A DNA stretch of 64,000 nt from Paenibacillus wynnii (GTDB lineage: Bacteria > Bacillota > Bacilli > Paenibacillales > Paenibacillaceae): contig NZ_JQCR01000001.1 of the NCBI RefSeq assembly GCF_000757885.1, positions 62,001-126,000 on the forward strand, in the 5' to 3' direction. The notes below the pieces were generated by a model. It was not told where the DNA came from. It searched no databases and worked only from the letters and a program-made list of their open reading frames with translations. A program made the translations under genes and the position numbers. This document shows, piece after piece, positions 24,855-33,507 of this stretch. The number at the start of each line of letters is the position of its first letter. The first letter of the stretch is position 1.

Positions 24855-25898
24855 CTAATTTTTTTGTCTCGATACAATGTTGAATAATTCCTTCTGAAAT
24901 ATTGCTGTACTTCTCACCCACGTAAAAGGCAGCGAATCGATCTCCCCTCTACTGGCAAGTCGGAGCCGCAGCTCACGGTCCTCAATCAGCCGAATAATAT
25001 CTACCGCCAGACGATTCTCATGCCGATAAGACATTAAGCAGTTATGCCCATGCACACAGTATTCCATATTTCCACCTGCATAAGTGGTAACCAGAGCCGC
25101 CCCGCAGCGCATGGCCTCCAGTCCCGGCAAAGAACCGGTATCATACGTACTGGAGCTTACGAATATATCACTTTCATTATAGTGGAAACAGAGCTCGGTA
25201 TCATTTCCAGGCGTCCTGATATGGTATTTCCCGTCGTTTTGAAGTTCTTGGAGAATGATGGATTCTGAGAACTCTCCCGGCGGAGTCATCAGATAAATAT
25301 CTACCTCCGGGTGAACCTCCTTCACATGATTCAGCTGCTGAAGCAGATAATCCTGTTCCCGATGCCCAGAAAACCCGCCTTCCGGCTTACGCATAATTGC
25401 AGAAACGACGAGCCTGCGCCCCTCCCTCTCACGAAGCCTCTGGTTATAGAAATCCGGGTTCACGCCAATGGGTACAATACGCCCTTTAACCCCATGGTTT
25501 AGACGAACAATCTCCTGCTGCCAACGTGACAGAACAAACAAATTTCGGGAGCTATGATACGAAGCGAAGGACTGGTTGTTATCCGGTAAGAAGCTCGGCT
25601 CGTAACATAACGCCAGTCGGATATGAATCCCTTTCCCTCTTTCACTGGCCTGCTGGGAAACCGCCACGGTCGTATAATAGTTGGAAACAATCACGTCAGC
25701 AACCGGAAAATCGCTCTCTTCAAGTTTCTTCTTGCCCGTTAAAAATATATTACATCCCATCTCATATTCCACAGTACCGCCCAATGGCATAATGATAGTG
25801 ATTTCGTGCCCCATGGCCGACAGACGGTTGGCAAGCTCAGCAAGCATTCGCTGTGCTCCCCCCCGGCACAACGTTAGAACTGGAAATGTTATTTTCAT
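24855..25898 (-). CDS. glycosyltransferase, GT4-like
   Basis: The 347-residue GT-B protein begins 'MKITFPVLTLCRGGAQRMLA', the usual acceptor-side start of family 4 enzymes. In the C-terminal half 'GSLPGLEAMRCGAALVTTYA' and 'GNMEYCVHGHNCLM' form the donor-binding site. It is the last gene of a tightly packed minus-strand operon (from 31786 down), overlapping the GT2 gene upstream by four bases and ending just before a bidirectional terminator. Specificity cannot be read from the sequence. Confidence 0.87.
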   Translation of the reverse strand: MKITFPVLTLCRGGAQRMLAELANRLSAMGHEITIIMPLGGTVEYEMGCNIFLTGKKKLEESDFPVADVIVSNYYTTVAVSQQASERGKGIHIRLALCYEPSFLPDNNQSFASYHSSRNLFVLSRWQQEIVRLNHGVKGRIVPIGVNPDFYNQRLREREGRRLVVSAIMRKPEGGFSGHREQDYLLQQLNHVKEVHPEVDIYLMTPPGEFSESIILQELQNDGKYHIRTPGNDTELCFHYNESDIFVSSSTYDTGSLPGLEAMRCGAALVTTYAGGNMEYCVHGHNCLMSYRHENRLAVDIIRLIEDRELRLRLASRGEIDSLPFTWVRSTAIFQKELFNIVSRQKN

Positions 25899-26614
25899 GA
25901 TCTCGGCTCCTTTCGAAGCAAACGTGAAAGGGCTTGGAAGTGTTTGGCCTGAACCTTTTTAATTTCCTGCGTCTGCTCCTTGCCATGAATTACGGAGCCC
26001 ATAGCCTCATGCACTCTATAATCAAGAAGGGGTTCCTTAATATAAGACCATTCATAGTGCGGTAGAATTCGCAGCCACAACTCATAATCATGTGTGTATA
26101 AAAACGACTCATCAAAAATGCCTACTTTGTAAAAAATGTTCATGTCCAGCAGAACAGAGCTGCCATTCACTGGACAGCCCTTCATCAGGGTCTCAATAAG
26201 CTGAATTCTATCTAAAGGTGCAGCCACTACTTCGGATAACCGTTCCCCAAATTCATTTATATAAAAGAAGGCCGTATGGCAAAAAAACGTACCCGCGTTT
26301 TGGATAAGCTCTATCTGCCGTTTGATTTTATCCGGATGGAATTGATCATCAGAGCTTAACCAGGCAAAATAAGAACCGGTAGCGGCCATGATTCCACAAT
26401 TCAATGCTGAGGCGGTCCCACCGTTAGTTTTTCGAATATAGATAATATCTTTCATATAGGGTGTTAGCTTTTCTATATGTCTGGTGGAGCCGTCATCCAC
26501 AACGATAATTTCAATGTCTTTATAGCTCTGTGCCAGAGCACTTTCTACGGCCAAATGGACGAATTGACAGTTGTAGAATGGAATAACTATCGATACCTTA
26601 GACCTCACATACAT
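25895..26614 (-). CDS. glycosyltransferase family 2
   Basis: A 239-residue GT-A enzyme. It shows the nucleotide-binding strand 'KVSIVIPFYNC', 'IIVVDDGSTRHIEKL', the metal-binding 'AWLSSDDQFHPDKI', and a conserved 'FLYTHDYELWLRILPHY' block. It is a close relative of the GT2 gene at 27229-27945 (same motifs, same length range), suggesting a duplication within this operon. It overlaps the following GT4 gene by four bases. No membrane segments are seen, so it works in the cytoplasm. Confidence 0.88.
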   Translation of the reverse strand: MYVRSKVSIVIPFYNCQFVHLAVESALAQSYKDIEIIVVDDGSTRHIEKLTPYMKDIIYIRKTNGGTASALNCGIMAATGSYFAWLSSDDQFHPDKIKRQIELIQNAGTFFCHTAFFYINEFGERLSEVVAAPLDRIQLIETLMKGCPVNGSSVLLDMNIFYKVGIFDESFLYTHDYELWLRILPHYEWSYIKEPLLDYRVHEAMGSVIHGKEQTQEIKKVQAKHFQALSRLLRKEPRS

Positions 26615-26644
26615 GGTCTCACCTCCTCAAGCAATGACCGGTTC

Positions 26645-27220
26645 TTATACGATTTTGCATGCCATGATTGCATCCAAAGGGGGGTGGTCTTCACCAAATG
26701 ATTCACGAAAGGATGGATTCTCCGCATGATGAAACCCCTTGAGCACCAACACTTCATAACCCATTTCCAGAAAATCCTCGGGCTCCCATCCGCTCCTGTG
26801 TTTTTGGAACAGCTCCCCGTTTAAATGGTAATGATCAATACCTGACTGCGGAAAAAAACCTCTTGGTGTAAATACAACCACTCGGTTTATGGCAATTTTC
26901 TCAGCCGCTTCTAATAACTTCTTCCCTTCCTCCATGGAGAAGTGCTCCAGAGAGTCAATGAAAGTGACGGCTGAGAATGACTCAGGTAAAAAGAGTTTAT
27001 CCATTTGCCTTGCATCTGCATTGATAGGAATAATATGAGGCGACTTCACATCACGGTGAAGGAGATAGGGGCGATGGATCTCAAGGCCTACTACAAGCCC
27101 CGCCTCGTAAGAATCGAGCAACGTACCGATACCGCAGCCGATATCCAGAATACTGTCAACAAATCTTAATTGCTCGAGTAATACGGGGAGGAAGTCTTTC
27201 ACTGAGATTTCCTGAACCAT
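26645..27220 (-). CDS. class I SAM-dependent methyltransferase
   Basis: The 191-residue protein has the SAM-binding motif I 'SILDIGCGIGTLLDSY' near residue 20, an acidic motif II in 'VGLEIHRPYL', and 'FSAVTFIDSLEHFSMEEG' later, as in Rossmann-fold methyltransferases. It sits between two GT2 genes in the operon and probably methylates a sugar in the glycan, but the position is not indicated. Gaps to both neighbours are short (30 bases or fewer). Confidence 0.82.
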   Translation of the reverse strand: MVQEISVKDFLPVLLEQLRFVDSILDIGCGIGTLLDSYEAGLVVGLEIHRPYLLHRDVKSPHIIPINADARQMDKLFLPESFSAVTFIDSLEHFSMEEGKKLLEAAEKIAINRVVVFTPRGFFPQSGIDHYHLNGELFQKHRSGWEPEDFLEMGYEVLVLKGFHHAENPSFRESFGEDHPPLDAIMACKIV

Positions 27221-27228
27221 TTCTCATT

Positions 27229-27945
27229 TCACCCTCCCATTGATGAAATCAGACTGCGTAACGAAGCCTGATACCGGTTCGCTGTTGCGGCCGCTTCAGT
27301 CATAATTTGGTCGTAGTGTTTGAGTGTCCCCATTCCATCATGACGACGGTACCCTGTCAGCGACTGATTCAACATAACGGGGATATAACCGTTAAGAATG
27401 GCCCGGAACCACAAGTCAAAGTCATGTGTGTAGGGAAGTTGCTCATCAAAAAGCCCGATGGCTCCGAACACCTCCTTCTTAAACATAACGGTGCATCCAT
27501 TTATAGGGTTACCTTGCAGAAAGCATCGTAAAAATTCAAGTTGGCTAGGAAATACCACAGCTGCATTAAGCTCTGTTAACTGAGAAAACCCGTTAATGTA
27601 GTTGAAATTTGTATAGGAAATCAGCAGGTTATTCTGTTCCATGAACAGCGCCTGATTATTAATTTTGTCATGATAAAAGATATCGTCCGAACTTAGCCAA
27701 GCAATGTAATCCCCTGAGGCATGCCGAATACCGTGATTTAACGCGGTTGCTGTGCCTCCGTTCGTTTTACCTAAATAATGAATCTGGGAATGATACGGCG
27801 TGAGTCGTTCCGAAAATACGCTGGAGCCATCATCAACCACAATAATTTCATGGGCTTTCATGGATTGAGTCACGGCACTTTGCAGCGCGTGCCCAATATA
27901 GGGGTCATTATAAAAAGGAATAACTATCGATACTTTAGGATTCAT
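27229..27945 (-). CDS. glycosyltransferase family 2
   Basis: From ATG 27945 the product has 238 residues starting MNPKVSIVIPFYND. This ATG overlaps the stop of the epimerase gene (ATGA), with GGAAGG nine bases upstream. A longer frame from 28026 would add 27 residues that lie inside the epimerase gene and do not look like a GT2. Motifs are 'IIVVDDGSSVFSERL', 'AWLSSDDIFYHDKI' and 'LPYTHDFDLWFRAIL'. The enzyme is a paralogue of the one at 25895-26614. Confidence 0.88.
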   Translation of the reverse strand: MNPKVSIVIPFYNDPYIGHALQSAVTQSMKAHEIIVVDDGSSVFSERLTPYHSQIHYLGKTNGGTATALNHGIRHASGDYIAWLSSDDIFYHDKINNQALFMEQNNLLISYTNFNYINGFSQLTELNAAVVFPSQLEFLRCFLQGNPINGCTVMFKKEVFGAIGLFDEQLPYTHDFDLWFRAILNGYIPVMLNQSLTGYRRHDGMGTLKHYDQIMTEAAATANRYQASLRSLISSMGG

Positions 27946-28883
27946 GCCCATCCACCTTCCCTGCCCACACGAAAATAGTCCATAATATCTGACAGTGACT
28001 GTTCGAACGAAATATCCGCACTCCACCCCAACGCCGTCGCTTCTTCTTCAGGTGTAAAAGGAGGCTCCGAATAAACCACCGGTTTCTCCGCAGTCTCACT
28101 TCCCCAAACCATGGGAACAGCGGCTTGGGTCAGCTTCAACAGCTGCTCTGCAATATCTCCAAGCTTGCGTTCCTTACCTGATTCAATACGGTAGATGGTG
28201 CCGTTAGCACCCTTGTCTAAAATATATTCGTAAGCTCTTACTGCATCACGTACATCCAGGAAGTCACGCAGGGCAGAGCGGGAAGATACTTTGAACGGAG
28301 CTTGTTGCACCCCGTTCTCACTGCGCGCAATATGGCCTGCCAGCAGTGAGCAGAATCCGGTTGAAGATCCCGGACCCATCAGGTTGCAGGGTTCCGCCAG
28401 AAGAACCTGTTGCTGGAACAATGTTCTCCAAGCCAGAGACACCAGCTCCTCTAATGTCTTGCTTAGACTATAAGGATGAGGCGGGAGTACAGCTCCAATC
28501 CTGTACTTCAACCGGGAGCCTGCAACCAGTATGCGGCAGGACGGTAAAATGCGTAAAGCCTCCAACAAATATAGAGTAGCCATTACATTGGTTTCCATAT
28601 AAAGCAACGGGTTCTGCCAAGACTCCGGTACAGAGTTTTTACCAGCCAGATGCAGCACGTCCTCCGGTATAACCGTTTTGATCATCTCTGCAACAGCCTT
28701 TCGGTCGCTGAGGTCGCAGACATAAGTCTGTATACCCTGAGGAAAATCAAAGGCAGGGGACTTCATAGCAACCGGATTACGCAGAACTGCGATAACCTCT
28801 GCCCCTTGTGCCGCAAAATAATTCACAGCATGCCTTCCAGTAAATCCGGCAGCACCGGTGATCAATATCCTACGCCGGCTCAT
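27942..28883 (-). CDS. NAD(P)-dependent sugar epimerase/dehydratase-type SDR
   Basis: The 313-residue extended SDR has the cofactor motif 'ITGAAGFTGRHAVNYF' at about 7-22, the 'VLHLAGKNSVPESW' strand and the catalytic YxxxK in 'PYSLSKTLEELVSL'. It looks closest to the GDP-4-keto-6-deoxy-mannose reductase / UDP-glucose epimerase branch. It overlaps the RmlD-like gene by four bases. It probably makes or modifies one of the nucleotide sugars used by the surrounding glycosyltransferases. The exact reaction is not determinable. Confidence 0.78.
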   Translation of the reverse strand: MSRRRILITGAAGFTGRHAVNYFAAQGAEVIAVLRNPVAMKSPAFDFPQGIQTYVCDLSDRKAVAEMIKTVIPEDVLHLAGKNSVPESWQNPLLYMETNVMATLYLLEALRILPSCRILVAGSRLKYRIGAVLPPHPYSLSKTLEELVSLAWRTLFQQQVLLAEPCNLMGPGSSTGFCSLLAGHIARSENGVQQAPFKVSSRSALRDFLDVRDAVRAYEYILDKGANGTIYRIESGKERKLGDIAEQLLKLTQAAVPMVWGSETAEKPVVYSEPPFTPEEEATALGWSADISFEQSLSDIMDYFRVGREGGWA

Positions 28884-29719
28884 AGGGTAAACTCAGAATG
28901 CTTCATCCATTCTGCCAACTCCGCCAGCATAACCGGATAGGATGGCAACTGAAAGTGGACATCCGGGCGAGTGTTGGTTAGTGTTCGATCCTGCACAGGT
29001 TGCTCCTCCGGGACAACCTCGACATCATTTTTGTCGAAGGAGGTTTGAATATATTGCAGCAGCTCATATTTACTTACAGGCTGGGGATGCGCCAAATGAA
29101 TCAGCCCATCGACAGAGGATTCCAGCATGGCATCCACCGCTTTAGCCAGTTCAAGCGTAGTTACCCCATTCCACATTACGCTGCGGTAACCGGATACTTT
29201 TCCCGTTTGCCCCAGAAACCACTCCATCAGGCCAATGCCACCGGTGCGAATTTCAGGACCGATGATTGAGGTGCGAATCGTTAAATGTCCCGGATCTCTT
29301 ACTTCTCCTAGACATTTCGTAATGGAATAGACGGTGGTTCCGTCCGGTGTATCCTCCTCGGTGTAACCGCCGCGTGTTCCTTCGAACACGCAGTCGGTGC
29401 TGATATGAATCAACCGGGCATGGATCGTGTCTGCGGCCCGCCGAAGCCGATGGGGTAGAAACCCGTTTATATGGTAGGCACCTATTTTGTCATGCTCCGC
29501 AAAATGATTCAGAACACCCATCGCGTTAATGATGCAACCGGGGGAGACGATATCAACCAGCTTTTCCATCCCGGCAATATCATCTGCGTCAACATGCAGC
29601 CCTCCGAGATCGCTCTTATCCCGGGTTGTATAGAAAACGTGATGCTTGCCCTGGCGGCGAAAGTAATCCACCAGCATATGACCTGCCATTCCGTTCCCTC
29701 CGAGGATAAGAAGCTTCAT
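28880..29719 (-). CDS. RmlD-like sugar-nucleotide reductase
   Basis: The 279-residue protein resembles dTDP-4-dehydrorhamnose reductase: 'LILGGNGMAGHMLVDYF' at the N-terminus, 'NAMGVLNHFAEHDK', 'HISTDCVFEGTRGGYTEED' and the catalytic 'YSITKCLGEV'. No RmlA-B-C set accompanies it. Instead it is followed upstream by a UDP-GlcNAc 4,6-dehydratase and a 2-epimerase, so its likely job is reduction of a UDP-4-keto-6-deoxy-HexNAc, as in the WbvB-WbvR-WbvD route to UDP-L-QuiNAc. It lacks the C-terminal cupin part of CapF-type enzymes. Confidence 0.8.
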   Translation of the reverse strand: MKLLILGGNGMAGHMLVDYFRRQGKHHVFYTTRDKSDLGGLHVDADDIAGMEKLVDIVSPGCIINAMGVLNHFAEHDKIGAYHINGFLPHRLRRAADTIHARLIHISTDCVFEGTRGGYTEEDTPDGTTVYSITKCLGEVRDPGHLTIRTSIIGPEIRTGGIGLMEWFLGQTGKVSGYRSVMWNGVTTLELAKAVDAMLESSVDGLIHLAHPQPVSKYELLQYIQTSFDKNDVEVVPEEQPVQDRTLTNTRPDVHFQLPSYPVMLAELAEWMKHSEFTL

Positions 29720-30717
29720 TCCAGAAAACCTCCTCGAATCAGAATATCCTTGATTTCCTTCTGGTTCATAAGGTTGGTCTCGGAGCTGAAGCTGTTGAAG
29801 GAAACCGGGATGTACTGACTGTAATGCTCCTTCAGTTCAGGCATATCCAAGGTGGGCAATATCACTAAATACTGTTCATCGTATACAACGGTAGTTTGGC
29901 TTTCGAAGTCACTCATCAGGATTTCGTGGATCTTTTCTCCGGGACGGATACCTGCTTCCACAATACTTACATGCTCTTTTCCTGAAGCCTCGATCAACAC
30001 CTCGGCCAGATCGACTATTTTGCAGGTAGGCATGGTCATAACAAAGATCTCCCCGCCAATGCTAACCTCAGAGGCCTTGAACAGCAGCGTAATGGCATCG
30101 CGAAGGGTCAGGAAAAAGCGAGTCATTTTCATATCCGTAATACGTACTTGGCCTTTATCCTTAATCTGCTTCATGAACAAATGGACCACGCTGCCGTTGG
30201 TTCCGAGCACATTACCTCCGCGTACAGTGACAAAGCGGGTATTGGACCCCAGCAAATTAGCGTACACGATCAGTTTTTCACCGATAGCCTTGGTCATGCC
30301 GTAAAAGTTGGATGGGTTGGCTGCTTTGTCGGTTGAAATATAAATTACCTTTTTAACATTGCAGGCAATAGAGGCTTCAATTACGTTTTGCGTCCCGACA
30401 ACATTTGTTTTCAATGCTTCATAGGGCTGATCTTCACAGACAGGAACATGCTTTAATGCCGCTAAATGAAAGACATAATCCACACCCCGGCAAGTCGCAG
30501 TCAAGGCGTCCTTGTCGCGGATATCCCCGATGATGAAGCTAAGACGGTTATCCTCGAATTCCCGGCTCATGGCCACCTGGGCTGACTCACTGCGCGAGAA
30601 TATAATAATTTCCTTAGGGCCTTGCGGCAGAAGCTGCCTGATCAATTCATGCCCCCAGGAACCGGTGCCGCCTGTGACCAATATCCGTTGATTATTAAAC
30701 ATGCAGGTTCCCTCCAA
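29716..30717 (-). CDS. UDP-GlcNAc 4,6-dehydratase/5-epimerase (FnlA/CapE/WbjB type)
   Basis: The 333-residue extended SDR has 'ILVTGGTGSWGHELIRQL' near the N-terminus, 'VFHLAALKHVPVCEDQP', and 'ISTDKAANPSNFYGMTKAIG' with the active-site YxxxK. Together with 'VRGGNVLGTNGSVVHLF' this is the pattern of the inverting dehydratases that start L-FucNAc or L-QuiNAc synthesis. It may begin at ATG 30702 (MFNNQRILVTGG). The stop overlaps the reductase gene and the start lies inside the end of the 2-epimerase gene. Confidence 0.85.
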   Translation of the reverse strand: MEGTCMFNNQRILVTGGTGSWGHELIRQLLPQGPKEIIIFSRSESAQVAMSREFEDNRLSFIIGDIRDKDALTATCRGVDYVFHLAALKHVPVCEDQPYEALKTNVVGTQNVIEASIACNVKKVIYISTDKAANPSNFYGMTKAIGEKLIVYANLLGSNTRFVTVRGGNVLGTNGSVVHLFMKQIKDKGQVRITDMKMTRFFLTLRDAITLLFKASEVSIGGEIFVMTMPTCKIVDLAEVLIEASGKEHVSIVEAGIRPGEKIHEILMSDFESQTTVVYDEQYLVILPTLDMPELKEHYSQYIPVSFNSFSSETNLMNQKEIKDILIRGGFLE

Positions 30718-31786
30718 GTAGAAATTTAGCTACTTTTATCGAGACATCCGGGGTCAAGTAACCTTCAGGGATCTCCCATTCTCGGCTTAACGCCGTCATC
30801 AGTTTAACGCAGCGCATAATGCTGTCAGCATCCACCCCGGATACCACATTGCTGCCGCAATCCACTGTTTCCGGCCGTTCAGTTGTTCTTCGTATGGTCA
30901 CAGTAGGTACGCCCATCAGGCAGCATTCCTCCTGAACCGTACCGCTGTCCGTAATCGCGCAAAAGGCATGCTGCTCTAAGGCTACAAAGTCAAAAAATCC
31001 AAAGGGCTCATGGAATTCAACAAGCGGGTTCATTTGCAGGGAGAGTTGCTCCGTAAGTTTGGAGCGTGTACGAGGATGAGTGCTGCAGATCAAGCGGATT
31101 CCAAAATGTTCAGCCACTGCATTCAGACCGGACATAATTTGCATAAGGGATTGCGGATCATCTACATTCTCGGCCCGGTGTGCCGTTACTAGAAAGTATT
31201 GACCCGGAGTCAGCTGAAGCTGGTCTAGAATATGGCTGGCCTGTATTTGAGGCTTATAATGGGACATCACCTCATGGATTGGATTCCCCGTCAGGATAAT
31301 ACGTGCTGAAGGAAATCCTTCGCTGAGCAAATGCCTTTTGCTCTGCTGAGTGTAGGGCATATTAATCGTAGAGACGGCATCTATAACCCGGCGGTTTTTC
31401 TCCTCCGGCACCAACAGATCATAACATCGGTTCCCGGCCTCCATATGCATGACAGGAATACCCATGCGCTCGGCAAGAACGGCGCAGAGTGCGCTGTTCG
31501 TATCGCCTAGCAGCAGAATTCGGTCCGGTTGTTCTTTCTGCAGGATGGGCTCCAGTCCGCCAAACATGGCGGCAAGCTGACCTCCCAGTCCTGACTGCCT
31601 CTCCTGCAGGACATAATCCGGAGCCCGCAGACCCAATTCGGCAAAAAAGATGCCGCTTAGACTAGCGGTGAAATTCTGTCCTGTGTGCACAAGTACATGT
31701 CGGTCCGCATGCTGATCGAGAAGCGGGATGATCACACTTAAACGGATGATCTCGGGCCTTGTGCCCAAAATCGTCATGATCTTCAT
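30695..31786 (-). CDS. UDP-GlcNAc 2-epimerase family (FnlC/WbjD type)
   Basis: The 363-residue GT-B-like protein has 'LGTRPEIIRLSVIIPLL', 'HTGQNFTASLSG', 'LLLGDTNSALCAV', 'MHMEAGNRCYDLLVPEE' and 'ITDSGTVQEECCLMGVPTVT', all typical of non-hydrolysing 2-epimerases. Because it is fused in operon with the 4,6-dehydratase and the RmlD-like reductase, the FnlC/WbjD role (epimerising UDP-L-RhaNAc or its C4 isomer at C2) is more likely than WecB. It may be the first gene of the eight-gene operon or follow the GT4 gene with the basic tail. Confidence 0.86.
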   Translation of the reverse strand: MKIMTILGTRPEIIRLSVIIPLLDQHADRHVLVHTGQNFTASLSGIFFAELGLRAPDYVLQERQSGLGGQLAAMFGGLEPILQKEQPDRILLLGDTNSALCAVLAERMGIPVMHMEAGNRCYDLLVPEEKNRRVIDAVSTINMPYTQQSKRHLLSEGFPSARIILTGNPIHEVMSHYKPQIQASHILDQLQLTPGQYFLVTAHRAENVDDPQSLMQIMSGLNAVAEHFGIRLICSTHPRTRSKLTEQLSLQMNPLVEFHEPFGFFDFVALEQHAFCAITDSGTVQEECCLMGVPTVTIRRTTERPETVDCGSNVVSGVDADSIMRCVKLMTALSREWEIPEGYLTPDVSIKVAKFLLGGNLHV

Positions 31787-31827
31787 GGGTTCACTCCCCT
31801 GCCTATTTTTTGTATGTGATCTAGATC

Positions 31828-33339
31828 TTAGGCCGTTTTACGGCGGCTGCGGCTGCGCTTCTTACTCTTGCGAAGCCCGGCTGAATGCCGCCGGGCAGAG
31901 CCAGCGCGCCGCTTCCGCCCGGTGCGGCGCGGCTTCACTGCCGGGCGCGTACGTCTGCGCGCCCGGGTCTTGTTGGCGCGGCGCAGCCTGCCGCGCCGGA
32001 CCTTGCCGCGCCGGAGCCGGGCGCGGCGCTTACGGCCCGTGCGGCGCGGTGCTGACGCCGCTGCGGGGCCGGCCTGCGGCTCGGGCACGGGCACGGGCGT
32101 ACCCGGCGCAGGCGGCTCCAGCAGCGCGGCGGCGTAACGCGCCGCGCTCGGCAAGGCATAGCGGAGGTTCCACACCTCCGCAAGTCCCAGCAGGCGTGCG
32201 CGGTAGGCGGCTGGTCCGTATACGATACCCACGCGCTCACGCGCCTGAGCACCAACTCCTGCGGCCACTACCGGCTCCGCCAGCAGAGCACAAACCGCTT
32301 CCGCCAACGCGTCGATATCCTCCACTGGAACAAGATAGTTGCTGCAGTCCGCGGTATGAAGAATTTCTCCCAGACCTCCTGAATTGTAGGCGACTACGGG
32401 CTTACCGAAAGCCATCCCCTCCAGGGCGGTCATTCCAAACCCCTCGCGGATCAAGCTCGGAATGACCAATATATCGAGCGCACAGTAAGCAGCGGGCATG
32501 CACTCCTCATAACCTACAAACCGGAAACGGGAAGTTAATCCCTCCAGCTTCACCTTACGTACACAACGATCATAGAAGCTTTTATCGCCTGGAATGCCTA
32601 CCACTAGAAAATGACTGGAAGGATGTCGAGCCGACACTAACACGGCCATATTCACAAAATGCTCCAGACCCTTTTCCTTATTAATAAAAGATGAAACATA
32701 GCCGATCAGCGGTTTTTCTGGTGCGACACGCAGTTCCCTCCGCCGTTCACCCCGCAGCTTGCTCCAAGCCTCCGGCATCATCTCCGCATCATTCCAGGAT
32801 GGAGGGAGCAGCGTTATCTTCGCTTCGCGAATCCCTTCCGGAAATGGGGCAGCTGCCGTCTGAGAGATAGCCAGAATTTCATCACTGTAACGGTGGATCA
32901 GGTCCACGCTGATGGAGGTAAATTCATTGTCTGTAATCGTCTCGGAGATTTTCCAAACTACTGGGATGCCTAACAATTTCGCTGCCATCGCCGGAAGTAC
33001 ATGTACACAAGTGCTCGTAATGATAAAGGCTGGTTTAAGATTCCACAGCCACTGCGCCAAATCCGTAAATTCCTTGCTTTCTTGGAGTGTTCGGGCATCC
33101 GCTTCTAGACCTGCATACGGGGTATACATTCCGTATAAGAGCGGAATAGCCAGCACTTGAACCCCAATACCGTAATGACGAGCCTGACGCGTCAGCTTAC
33201 CCTCATGGGGAGCAACAAGCAGACAGTTAAAGTATAGGGAGAGCTCCCGGGCGAAGAAAAGCAGCAGCTTCTCAGCGCCGGTAATACTCCGTGTATTGGA
33301 TACATGAGAAAAGAGGACTATCGTAGCTTTGTCAGCCAT
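31828..33339 (-). CDS. glycosyltransferase GT4 with Arg/Lys-rich C-terminal tail
   Basis: The 503-residue protein has a normal GT4 catalytic part (about 1-395) with 'IGYVSSFINKEKGLEHF' and 'IREGFGMTALEGMAFGKPVV'. After a Pro/Ala linker, residues 432-503 are an extraordinary basic tail: 30 Arg and 9 Lys in 72 residues, with 'RRTGRKRRA' occurring twice. The DNA of this part is very GC-rich. Such tails are common in spore-coat scaffold proteins, and here it probably anchors the enzyme to a polyanionic spore layer. The tail is in frame with no sign of a frameshift. Confidence 0.85.
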   Translation of the reverse strand: MADKATIVLFSHVSNTRSITGAEKLLLFFARELSLYFNCLLVAPHEGKLTRQARHYGIGVQVLAIPLLYGMYTPYAGLEADARTLQESKEFTDLAQWLWNLKPAFIITSTCVHVLPAMAAKLLGIPVVWKISETITDNEFTSISVDLIHRYSDEILAISQTAAAPFPEGIREAKITLLPPSWNDAEMMPEAWSKLRGERRRELRVAPEKPLIGYVSSFINKEKGLEHFVNMAVLVSARHPSSHFLVVGIPGDKSFYDRCVRKVKLEGLTSRFRFVGYEECMPAAYCALDILVIPSLIREGFGMTALEGMAFGKPVVAYNSGGLGEILHTADCSNYLVPVEDIDALAEAVCALLAEPVVAAGVGAQARERVGIVYGPAAYRARLLGLAEVWNLRYALPSAARYAAALLEPPAPGTPVPVPEPQAGPAAASAPRRTGRKRRARLRRGKVRRGRLRRANKTRARRRTRPAVKPRRTGRKRRAGSARRHSAGLRKSKKRSRSRRKTA

Positions 33340-33507
33340 GAATTCTTGGCGCTCCCAATAAGGGATTCGGAGCCGCCATTCACCTCCTTAACGTTTTGCG
33401 AAGCAAAACTAACTTCGAAAGCACTTCGTACACCAACCGGTACTACAGTATATTGCACAGGGAACAGATGCTGGCACGACACCTGTCCCCCCGGTATTCG
33501 CACAAAT

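Noticed and set aside
28880..29719. dTDP-rhamnose synthesis (RmlD)
   Set aside because: The RmlB and RmlC partners are missing, and the gene is locked between a UDP-GlcNAc dehydratase and a 2-epimerase, which indicates a UDP-HexNAc pathway. The RmlA-like gene lies 15 kb away in another operon.
31728..32465. 245-codon plus-strand frame opposite the basic-tailed glycosyltransferase
   Set aside because: It is a shadow caused by GC-rich Arg codons on the other strand; it has no ribosome site and a low-complexity product.
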